DNA of 64,000 nucleotides. Source: Aphrocallistes beatrix (Eukaryota > Porifera > Hexactinellida > Sceptrulophora > Aphrocallistidae). The position numbers were made by a program, and so were the translations under genes. Location: NCBI GenBank assembly GCA_963281255.1, contig OY725494.1, positions 2,307,934 to 2,371,933 of the forward strand, read 5' to 3'. This document shows positions 21,351 to 31,500 of this stretch, in pieces. The notes beneath the pieces are model-generated. The model did no database searches. It was not told the origin of the DNA and saw nothing but the letters and a program-made list of their open reading frames with translations. Each line of letters opens with the position of its first letter. Within the stretch, counting starts at the first letter, position 1.

Positions 21351-21888
21351 TTAGAAGACATCTAAACTCCAGCATAAATTTTCCCATGCTTTTTTTCCAT
21401 GCCAGATAGGTAGAGTCCTGAAATGGTATGGATTGAGTGATTTCATAATATGACACTTTTCTTCCAATGTCCTCTCTATCTCTTCCATCTGACAGTTGAT
21501 CAACACGTGAGGGAACGAAATCTGTTCTGAAAGGATCTTCTCCATTTCTTCTTCAATGTTCTTGAGCTGTTTCTGTAGGAACTCGTTCAGTTTGTTGGCA
21601 TTCAGTTCCATCTCCGAATCATCTGTTTTTTGAAAGCTGTTTCAAGCTAGCTCTTCGCTCTTGGATTTTAGTTTAGATATCTGCTGGGATGGCATCCAGC
21701 TCTGCCAAGAGTGTCACTTCTCTTTGTGCCACAATTTGGTGGATCTGTTTGAAAGTGTCGCTGAGTTGTCTCTTCTCCTCTGCCACTTGTTTAGTCAACT
21801 CTTCTAGAACTCTTTCCAATTCTGTGATGGAGACGTGTCGGGGATTTTGTATGGTTCCTACTGGTGCATGTGGGTACCTTGCTGCCAT
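21351..21888 (-). pseudogene. Coiled-coil protein gene, broken
   Basis: Two frames read as one helical, Glu/Lys/Gln-rich coiled-coil protein. The first (ATG 21888 to TAA 21673) contains ITELERVLEELTKQVAEEK. The second (about 21351-21611) contains LNEFLQKQLKNIEEEMEKIL. The sequence between them keeps coiled-coil character, but is interrupted by the TAA near 21673 and by a one-base shift at an A-run (plus-strand T-run 21626-21631). The heptad pattern resembles the coiled coil of B-box/TRIM-type or multi-copy invertebrate proteins, but no RING, B-box or NHL repeat is visible. An intron instead of lesions is possible but no GT-AG pair fits well. Most likely a decayed member of a multigene family. 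Confidence 0.45.
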
Positions 21889-22953
21889 TCTTTTCTTATG
21901 TTCTTATTGAGTGTTTGTAGTTTGTTAGTTTGATAAATTAGTTTGCGAGTTTGTGAGTCTATTTATACATTTCTCTTAGATTAGTAATGGAACTAACATA
22001 GCTAAATATAGAATTGAAATCTCCTTAGCTATCTCATTATACATGTGGTATGTAATTCCTTTTATTATTGTTTGATTCAGTTCCAATTTAGCTGGAATCA
22101 GTTTCAAAAGGAGACAATTTTTTTTCTTCAGTCTTGTGTAATTTTTGTTATAATACTAATTGAAAGTGCCTCTTATCTAAACTAGGTAACTTCCGATTGA
22201 TATATCTAAATTATCAGTATTAAACACATGTTGGAGACATCCTACATATATACTAGGCGTAAATCTCTGAGATGTGGCATTATTGTGAGAAACAGTTCGA
22301 TATGAAATCAAATATATAATTATTTAAGTGAATAATGCATAAAGCATGATTTGCTACGTTGCGCAAAGTGGGGTGGACGAAGGGGAGTGTTTGGAGACTC
22401 ACAGCCAAATGAACCTTCCAATGTGGGGTATTTTGCCAGAAGTGGGGTTTGGGGTGTCCACCAGGCTATTCTGAATGAAATTGCATACCAAAGTTAAAAT
22501 AGAAATTTCCAAAGTGGGGCATCCTAAAGTTGAGTGAACCTTTTTGAAAAGGAAAATTTCTCAGAATTTAGACCCAGGTTCAAATCACCATCATATAAGG
22601 AATATATGGTCCAAATTTGGTGCAATTCGGTCCAGTAGAATTTCTAGGAGCGAGCAGACGAACGTACGTACGTACGTTCGACACACCAATCATGATAGAA
22701 GGCAGCTCCTACACTAGGAGCTGCATTAAAAATGACATACCCTTTTTAGGCGTTTGGATTTGAAAATTTTTAAACATAGGACCAATTTTCAAGGGGACCT
22801 AATTTTTTAATTCACAAATGTAAATATGAAACGTGTTTTGAACGGAATGGAATAGTTCCTATTAATAGAAGCTAATATTAAACTGCATTGGTTAATGATC
22901 TGATCGAATACGAATAGACTTCTCCATTAAATAAATCTACTACGACATAATAA
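21889..22953. repeat. Intergenic with a decayed interspersed repeat
   Basis: No gene seen. At about 22550-22690 the text CAAATTTGGTGCAATTCGGT, CCAGTAGAATTTCTAGGAGC and a perfect 22-bp palindrome built on (ACGT)n at 22661-22682 look like the 3' tail of an interspersed repeat (LINE/SINE-like), but no reverse transcriptase frame or A-tail is present. Confidence 0.4.
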
Positions 22954-23931
22954 TTAATAATCAGTTTTTCTGAAGACATGCCAGTAGTTGCAGTTCTTTC
23001 CTTTCAAACAGATCTTGAATTTCTTCGACTGAGACAGCCGACCAGCCGTCTCCACCTGACAGATGGCCTGTCCGAAGTCCTGCACACCGCTGAATTCACA
23101 GCTCACCAGTCTACGGTCGTACCAGCGTCCGTTCAGTCTGTCTCGACACTTCTGGGCCTCCTCAGAGGTCCGGAACTTCACAAACACATTCCCTCTCAGG
23201 TGGAACTCCTGGTTGGAACAGACCTCAAACCTCTCCACTTCCCCACACCTGGACAGCTCGGGGAACACGTCCTCATGGAACTCCAGGAAGCGCTGGTACA
23301 CTTCTGTCTCGTCGTTCTCCAGCTCCACGTCTTGCTCCCTCCCGTCCACCATCCAGCTGCTCACGCCTGCCCCGGAGAACAGGTGCGGGAACACGAGGGT
23401 GCGCGAGACAGAGGGACACGGGTGCGAATTCCGGCAACTACCGCCGAACCGGCAAGTTCCGGTCTTCAAGAAGAACTCACATTCACTGACACCTGTGCCC
23501 ATATGTGTGTCTATGTCTGTGTCTGTAGGAGGAGAGAATGGGAAGTGTGTGAGAGAGACAGGTGTGGACACCTGGTGGTTTGTATCCTCTCTAATCCTTG
23601 AATCTATCTGCGCTACAACAGTCCGCGACTCTTCACGCCTCTTCTTCTCTCCCAGCTCTGTCAGAAATTCTCTCTCTCGGACCCGCCAGCTGCACTCCTG
23701 CAGTCTGCACTCCGTCTCTCTCAGGACTCTCAGCGAGGAGTCAAGCGCACGGACAGACTCAGAGAGGAGAGAGGTCTCCTCGCGGATGGACGATCTCCTC
23801 TTCGCAGCGGCCTGTCTGCGTAGACGTCGCTTCTCTCTCTTGAACAGCTTCCGCCGATCCCGGTGACTCAACCCCAGAAAGTCTACCCCCCTCTCTCTCA
23901 GAACGGACTTGATATCTGGATTCAGAGACAT
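22954..23931 (-). CDS. ZRSR2-like: ZRSR2-like U2AF35-related splicing factor
   Basis: A 325-aa product from ATG 23931 to TAA. The frame is open farther upstream, but its only other start is a TTG, so the ATG before SLNPDIKSVL is chosen. Residues 30-110 are basic, Arg/Glu-rich helix. About 148-170 is a first CCCH zinc finger (CEFFLKTGTCRFGGSCRNSH). About 175-285 is a U2AF-homology motif with YQRFLEFHEDVFPEL, HLRGNVFVKF and NGRWYDRRLVSCEF. About 290-320 is a second finger ending CLKGKNCNYWHVFRK. This order and spacing define U2AF1/ZRSR2 proteins, and the HLRGN and CNYWHVFR blocks favour ZRSR2, which recognises the 3' splice site of U12-type introns. The RS-rich tail found in human ZRSR2 is missing. 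Intronless. A foldback element begins about 130 bp upstream. Confidence 0.93.
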   Translation of the reverse strand: MSLNPDIKSVLRERGVDFLGLSHRDRRKLFKREKRRLRRQAAAKRRSSIREETSLLSESVRALDSSLRVLRETECRLQECSWRVREREFLTELGEKKRREESRTVVAQIDSRIREDTNHQVSTPVSLTHFPFSPPTDTDIDTHMGTGVSECEFFLKTGTCRFGGSCRNSHPCPSVSRTLVFPHLFSGAGVSSWMVDGREQDVELENDETEVYQRFLEFHEDVFPELSRCGEVERFEVCSNQEFHLRGNVFVKFRTSEEAQKCRDRLNGRWYDRRLVSCEFSGVQDFGQAICQVETAGRLSQSKKFKICLKGKNCNYWHVFRKTDY

Positions 23932-24058
23932 TACAGGAGCCACAAGGAGTTTCCATACGAGTTCTATCACTAACTCATTTTTAGGAAGAATCGTAGTTAC
24001 GTTTGTTAAACAACCAACTTGTGAAGTAATAAAATCATTGAGTAAATTATATACACTA

Positions 24059-24603
24059 GAGTGTTTCAAAAAATTCAAAAGTTTGAATCTTTTCCGGTTT
24101 AGGGATGAAATTGCAAAAAGAGTACTTCTGATATAAGCAAAGGAATTCTAGCAACTTTGTATTGAGATATTTGAGGGTGGTTTTATATCAGCTAATAATA
24201 CATTTTGATGGGCTAAAATCTACCGGTTTGGAGATATTGGTAGAATCAGTTGGGACCAGCATTCGTGCTGTAATTATTAATGGCCCCAACTGATTTCACC
24301 AATATCTCCAACCCGGTAGATTTTAGCCCATCAAAATGTATTATTAGCTGATATAAAACCACCCCCAAATATCTCAATACAAAGTTGCTAGATCCTTTGC
24401 TTATATCAGAAATACTCTTTTTGCAATTTTATCCCTAAACCGAAAATCCCATTATAAATCTGCACTTGGAGAAGCCTACCTTGCGCGACCACTAAATCAT
24501 CTCCAAATTGCTTGAATCTTTTATGGTGAGCATTTGGTGATCAAAGTAAACTATTTGAAGGGTGAGCATCTAAAGATTCAAACTTTTACATTTTTTGAAA
24601 CAC
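24059..24603. mobile_element. Foldback MITE upstream of ZRSR2-like gene
   Basis: Long inverted arms: TTTATATCAGCTAATAATAC near 24182 pairs with GTATTATTAGCTGATATAAA near 24338, and the outer ends GTGTTTCAAAAAATTC / ATTTTTTGAAACAC match. The spacer lies near 24260-24285. A diverged relative sits at about 43983-44340. No ORF. It overlaps the likely promoter or 5' UTR region of the ZRSR2-like gene. Confidence 0.8.
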
Positions 24604-25754
24604 TAATATACACTTTGGCCTATTAAAGCTTCGGTGAATATGGAATGAAATGTCAACTAGAAGTGTGAAAATTCTTTTTCGAGTGAGATAGTACATTCGA
24701 AATAGGATTTTTTGTGATATATTAAAATGTACCAGTGATTGTCATCGGTTTGAACTGTGTAAAAATGATTCGTTGTACGATTCTGAGCTATCTGAAAGCT
24801 GAGATAATTCTGCGTCGATTCCCATTAAAAAAACTCAGTTATGCTCCCACAAAGGGCTGGAGGTTGGAAAAATTACAAAAGTTAGACGAAGAATAACAAA
24901 TATAATTTTTTGAGCTGGAAAACATTAAGTAATATCCAAGTGCAGCGCCAGGTTTTATTCTCTGGGGTCGCGGACCCTGAGCTGCACATCCAAATTATTT
25001 TTGATATTTGATCAATTGCAATTAGTATTTGGAACAATTTGAAATTGTAATCTTGATTCAGTTTCGATTTTAAATACGTACTAAGATTAGTGCAGTGAAT
25101 TGTGTTTACTGTTTAAAATGTGTTAGAATATTCTAGAATCGTAAAGATCAGGAAAAATATTAAGAATTTCGAAACCCCTTTAGAGTCGCGAGATTAATTC
25201 CGCAGGGGTCGCGGCCACGACCCCTCTCGCGCCGCCCCTGATTTTATCGATGACTCAGTATTTTGGTATATAATGCGAGGCATGTCATTAAAGACCTGTG
25301 ATTCAAATGACGTTTATTTGCAAATTATTCTTTTGAGAGCGACCTTGCTCAATATACGATATAGAACATGTCGAATAAGCATATATATATATTATATGTA
25401 ATTTATTCATAATGAAAAGAAGGCAGTTGACAAGAGACAGTTACATATACTCTAATTTCTAAGTAATGTATTAATATATTACATCAAAATGTCAATTAGT
25501 TCACAGAATTAATCATAGAGTCAATGCCTGCTTATCAATTAGCACAATTCTATACAGGAGAGCATGAAGAGATTAACATAAAAAAAACAAGACTAAGTTA
25601 AAATTAATGATTCAGCCAGACAGGATTCACGCCCACTGTCCATAAGAAGTCTAAGTGAGAGACTAGATAACTTCAGGGCAAATATTGAAATTCTAAATAT
25701 ATAAATTAGCGTTGGATGGGTTGAAAAAAAGATGGAATCCGGGAGGGGGAGGTG
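24604..25754. other. Intergenic, holds probable hAT remnant and KMT2 3' UTR
   Basis: At 24952-25240 a GC-rich pair (TCTGGGGTCGCGGACCC left; CGCGGCCACGACCCC and CGCCGCCCCTG right) looks like the arms of an old hAT-type MITE without a clear target duplication. On the minus strand an AATAAA (plus-strand TTTATT at 25402-25407) lies about 350 nt after the KMT2 stop and is the best poly(A)-signal candidate. Confidence 0.4.
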
Positions 25755-27141
25755 TCAGTTCATCCACTTCCTGCAGCAAGAGGATCCGCACAGACAAGGG
25801 ATCTTGTAAGCCGTGTCTTCAAACTCGAACTTGTAGTCATAGGTGAGCTAAAAACAAATCCCAATCAATGGTTTGACACAATAATTGGATTAAGGATCAG
25901 GTAATATTTCTATGTTCGTCTCTTCATGGATAAATCTGTAAATTTTAATAAAAATATGAATGCATTTTATTCAATTAAAATAACCACCTCCTCTCCATTC
26001 TGAATCTTTCGCTGAGAAATAATTATAATCTTCTTCCGTCCTTCGATATTAACAATTTCTGCTGAGCAGTTAGGCTGGGAAAGAAGATAGGCTTTAAAAT
26101 TTAAATATACGGTGGAACCTGTTATAACGGCCACTCTATTTAGCGGTCACCTACGTAGTACATTATTACTACACTAACCGGCAAAAGGATTTGTACACTA
26201 TATTATTTCCTATACGAATAGTATTAAATTGGATATTTTCATTAATAAGGGACATGTATGCAAACTCGAAGAGATACTAAGAGTCTGATTTCGAATCGAG
26301 TGAATGCTGAATTATAAGAAAGCAATAAGGTGGTGTGATGTTTTCATAGAATTATTGGTCTACAATCGTGTAAATATATATACGTACGCATGATTGTAAT
26401 CAAGCATTAGTATATTATTCATATTACACTTTACGAATAACGAATTGACGCCTGCAGTTACTCACCTCACAAGAATGGTTGATGTATCTACAAGTAAACA
26501 CACAGATAACTCCACAGTGCACGTGAGGCATGGGAAGTGGAGAAGGTAAAACGAGAATAAACGAACCTAGCAAAGCCTCCTTTTCTCGTGGCATCCACCA
26601 CATTAAGATTGTCCACTCTAAACATGTAGCAGCCTCTATTCTAATTCGTAATGTGGCATGATAAAAACAGATATGGAATAGCGTTAGAACCTTGGTAGGG
26701 CAAGGGCAGAAAACAACAGCCCTGCACCCTGAATCCAGAGAACAGCAATTAGCAAACCTGTCTATTGTAAATCTGTTCCCTAACATCTGCTAACTCATTC
26801 TTAATCATTTCCCCGATGTACTCGATCACCATCTGGTCCTTATCGATATCTCTACGCGCGTATAGCCCTAGGCCCTGGAGGAGAGATAAGAGTTGGTAGG
26901 ACAAGAATTCCCAAGGCCGCAGGATGGCTGTGAACAAACCTGAATATTAGACTTGGCCAGTCTGACGTTACTCTTCCACTCGGAACGCAGCTTCCTGTAC
27001 TGAGCGTTCTTGGAGAGGGCGGGGGTAACGTGGATGGGAGTGGCCACGGCCTCCTTGCTGAGCTCCTTCCCCTGCGAGAGAGGTGTGGCCACGGGGGTGG
27101 AGACCGTCTCTGTCGGAGTGGCCACTTGGTGTATCAGATGT
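25755..27141 (-). CDS. KMT2C/D: KMT2C/D exons 25-30: SET and post-SET, with a 22-nt microexon
   Basis: Exons 26940-27141, 26758-26874, 26567-26640, 26466-26487, 25988-26074 and 25755-25847. SET begins QYRKLRSEWKSNVRLAKSNI, then GLGLYARRDIDKDQMVIEYI, NRGCYMFRVDNLNVVDATRK, YINHSCEPNCSAEIV and EELTYDYKFEFED. NHSC (cofactor pseudoknot) and YDY are intact, as is post-SET CLCGSSCCRKWMN, which ends like vertebrate CHCGAWNCRKWMN. The microexon 26466-26487 codes for YINHSCE alone. The domain looks fully functional. Confidence 0.96.
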
Positions 27142-28493
27142 CTAAACCAATAACTGTGCTCAAAAGTACTGTAATGGGCAAGATAAGCAAACAAATTGAA
27201 AGTTGCATCGTCAAGATGGAAGTCTTCATTCCGAGCTAACGGGTTCATGCCAAACTTTAAAACATGAGCTAGGTTTGGAGTATACTGTACTCTGCAAGCA
27301 TACTTGAAACAACCTCAGACAACTCCCGTCAAATGGAAACTTGGCGCTAGGGTTTCTATCCTGCCTACAGTGTTGCAGAAGATGAACTCATACCTTCTGT
27401 ATTGAGGGGCCTTGGGAACGATCTCCGTCCTTGCAGCGCCGGAAGGATTGTAGGGGATCGGCAGTGGCTGAGTAGGTTTACGGACGGAGTATTTACACTT
27501 GTATCCTATCATCTGCTCGATGCCTGGGAGCTAGAACAGGAGAATGAGAGCATAGAACTTCAGGAAATCTGAGATATTATTACAAAAAATCTAAAGTTCT
27601 CATTTTATCCTATTAAAATGCGTCAGATGGACTGTTAAGAAGAAGAATAGCAACAACAGATGTGTAAAATATACAAATATATTCGTTAATATATCATGAA
27701 AAGTTTAAAAAAAGTGTGAAAATTGAATACTACACCCTGAAACAGCATATACACTAGACATAAAGTTTTCTTCTTTTTGTATAAATGTGGAGGGGAGGGG
27801 GGCTTACTCCAACTCCTGCTTAGGGATTGACTCTAGGGAATTCCAAATACAATAGGATTCCAAAATTGGTTATCCTGCTAGGATGTTTCGCTTATTCCCA
27901 TCTAAATGGGAATTTGGATTCCCTCTTACCTTCGCAAATTACACAATCTATCCAGGCATAGCCTACTGTATATATATATATACATTAGGCTATGATCCAG
28001 GCAGTATTATTCACACAAGCGCGCTTCGCTTGCTTGCGCTGCGCGGCTGGCGGACACAAAGTGTCCGCCGGAGGCGCCCTGCGGGCGCCTGGGGTCACAT
28101 TGATTAATTATAAGGGAGATAACATCCCTAAATACGCCTGTACTACTGCTATAATCGATATCGCACGAAAAATCACCAAATTTGTCAATTTTTAAAATTT
28201 GATGCGTAATGATGACGTCATAACAGGGTGATGAGTCATCATTTTTTGATGATAGTTGTGCCATATGTGAGATAGATTAATATACATAAATTTCAGCCTT
28301 CTATCTCCTATAATGGCTGAGTTATGCTCGAATAACTGTATTATTAACTTTTAAAAATGTGACAATAACGTCATAATTCCATGATGAGTCGACATTTTCG
28401 TCTGAGCTCAGAACTTAGTGGAGCCATAGCCAAAAGACTCCCACATGCCAAAAATCAGCTTTCTGTGCCAGGCAGTTTCTTCAATCAATTCGT

Positions 28494-28552
<59 letters not shown>

Positions 28553-31500
28553 TGCCTGGACAAAAGTATTCGTACACCCCATAATTCCCCATACTAATAG
28601 TTATAATACTGATTTATTTAGCGAGTCAAGGTATTTAATTGGTAAGAGATGCACTTAATTTGACTTCAAATTTGAATTCTCAAATTACCCACTTTATAAG
28701 TTTTCAACTTAATTACTCTTCTTCAAGATTAAGTATTTTCAGCATTTGCTTTCCTATGCCACATGTCGCGAGTGATTACCATTGTATATGATGACATTGG
28801 TGGTATGAGGTGGCACAGTTTGAAAAATTTTAACCTTGTGAGAGTGTAAACAAGTTGAAAGATTAAAAAGTGAGTAATTCGAATATGGAGAATTCGAATT
28901 TGAAGTTAAATTAAGCGTATCTCTTACCAATTAAATACCTTGACTCGCTAAATAAATCAGTATTATAACTATTTGTATGGAGAATTATGGGGTGTACGAA
29001 TACTTTTGTTCAGGCAGTGTATATATATACGTATATCTGTAACGAATTGATTGAAGAAACTGCCGGGGCGCAGAAAGCTGATCTTTGGCATGTGAGTCTT
29101 TTGGCTATGGCTCCACTAAGTTCTGAGCACAGACGAAAATGTCGACTCATCATGGAATTATGACGTCATTGTCACCTTTTTAAAAGTTAAGCAATACAGT
29201 TATTCGAGCATAACTCAGCCATTATAGGAGATAGAAGGCTGAAATTTTAATAGAATCTGTATACTAACATATCCCACATATGATGCAACTATCATAAAAA
29301 AATGATCACTCATCACTTTGTTATGACGTCATCATTGCTCATCAAAATTTTAAAAATTGATAAATTTGGTGATTTTTCGTTCGATATCGATTATAACAGT
29401 ATGACAGACGTATTTAGAGATGTTATCTCCCATATATTTGATCAATGGTGACCAAAGGCGCCCGTAGGGCGCCTCCGGCGGACACAAAATGTCCGCCAGC
29501 CGCGCAGCGCAAGCAAGCGAAGCGCGCTTGTATATATACAGGGTGGGCCATAAGTTCTGTCCCAAGCTTCATTAGGTATAAAATTTTTTATACTCAAACA
29601 GTCTTAGTTATTATGGTCTTTAGAGATTGTAATTCGAATACTTTCAACGATTTAAAAAGATTTTTCGAGTCTGAGACCTAAAATTGTGTTTTGTATGGTG
29701 AGTTTGGTGAATAAAAAATGTGTCCTGGTTCGCAGCGAAAATCGCAAACCAGGTCCCGCTGCTTCTGTATAAATTGTCTACATAATCGATGTTCCATGAC
29801 GATTTAACACCAGATACCTTTCATTCACCATAGAAATATTTCACGAATCCACTGAATTCATTTTCAGACATAAGAAAAAGTTATTCATTCGCAGTTCAAA
29901 TTAGGTATATTTTGCAAAATTCCCTAAAACGGCACTTTTTTTCACATCACAAAAAAATCTGATCCAATTTGTCCCCAAAATCTGATCTTCACATCGTATA
30001 TTTCTACAAATTTAGAGTGTTCGAGGAAAATGTGAGAGCTATTTTTTCCGAGAATTTGAAGACTCTAGAAAGATAATTCGAAAAGCAGTGGCCTCTGATT
30101 CGCGATTTTCGCTGCGAACCAGGACACATTTTTTATTCACCAAACTCACCGTACAAAACACAGTTCTAGGTCTCAGACTCGAAAAATCTTTTTAAATCGT
30201 TGAAAGTATTCGAATTACAACCTCTAAAGACAATAATAACTAATATTGTTTGAGTATAAGAAATTTTATACCAAATAAAGCTTGGGACAGAACTTATGGC
30301 CCACCCTGTATATATATACACATACACACACAAACATTAATCGAGTTTTAATAGTAAGGATGAACTACATCATGTCTCAAAATAATTGTAATACGGATAA
30401 GGTAGACAGGAGAATATGATTCTTACTCAATTAATATCATTAAGATAATAAACTTACCGACTCAATCATTTGGATGATTGTCGGCTCACTCAATCCGAAG
30501 AAGTCCTGCAATAGATAATTTAAGTTGTTAGGTTATTCAGTCAGGAGAGTTATTCAATAACCCCTGCACTTAGATTATATTATTCCTACCTCGGGCCTCA
30601 TGGCCTTGCTGTTGATAGAGATCTGTCCGTGTATCACTCGCAAGCTCTGTATCGGCTCTAGAATCTTATCCCAGACCACTATGATCGACTTGTCAGCAAT
30701 GCAGAGCTTGCGCGGAGGTTCCTGAGTCCGGTCTATCGTGTAGACGGAGAAGAGTGGCTGCGAGTCCTCCAGCGTGATGGAGCACCAGTACTGGGACAGC
30801 TGGAAGGGGTCATTCACACTCCAGTAGAATCTGGAGCACACGTACCCCACCTACATCAGTGCATCGAGGTAATACTGCTAATCACAGAATCTAGCGTGCT
30901 TACTCTAGGCCTACCGGATAGATGAAACTCTGGGAGTAGGTACCCCTGACTTTAGGGCAGAGCTGTCCGATCTTGAGGAAAATAACGTTCCCTAACCGCA
31001 GCATCAACTTCCCTTCGCTAGCTGACACACTACAACACAATCATAAAGCCATACTCGATGAGACGCTTGCATCACACAGAACGCTCTCACTGACCTGTCC
31101 AGCATGGCAGCGTTACAGTACTGCACGAAGTAGTATTCAGAAGTGAAGAAGGAGCTCACCTCTCCGTCGGAGCTGGAGAAGTGCTCTGCGCACTCCACGC
31201 TCTTGTCCGAGTAGAAGTGGCAGCCTGCCGCCGAGGCACAGGGCAGGTGGAAGTACTTATTGCAGCCGAAGCAGATCACTGAGGCTTGCTTCTTGTTGCA
31301 GTGACAACAGATCTAAAAGTAGGATCAACTAACTTGGTTGCATCTCAACTACTACAGTGAGCAATTCAGGGTATTACTAAACTAGCTAGTTCAACATACA
31401 TGTGCGTACGTATAAAATTCTAACTGATGTAGCAACTTATTTCCAACTAATTTAAAGGTTATCTGCGTTAATCGGTACAAGTCTCTAGGAATGGCTCATT

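Noticed and set aside
22978-23866. Plus-strand ORFs of 207 and 267 codons
   Set aside because: They lie opposite the ZRSR2-like gene, which has clear zinc fingers and a UHM; the plus frames show no domain.
28381-28584. ORF ending in an (IY)n run
   Set aside because: Translation of a TA microsatellite at the end of a family A repeat.
31095-31160. Donor GTGAGC after GAG inside KMT2 exon 20
   Set aside because: Using it would drop the segment between ePHD2 and FYRN that aligns with KMT2D, and would break phase with exon 21.
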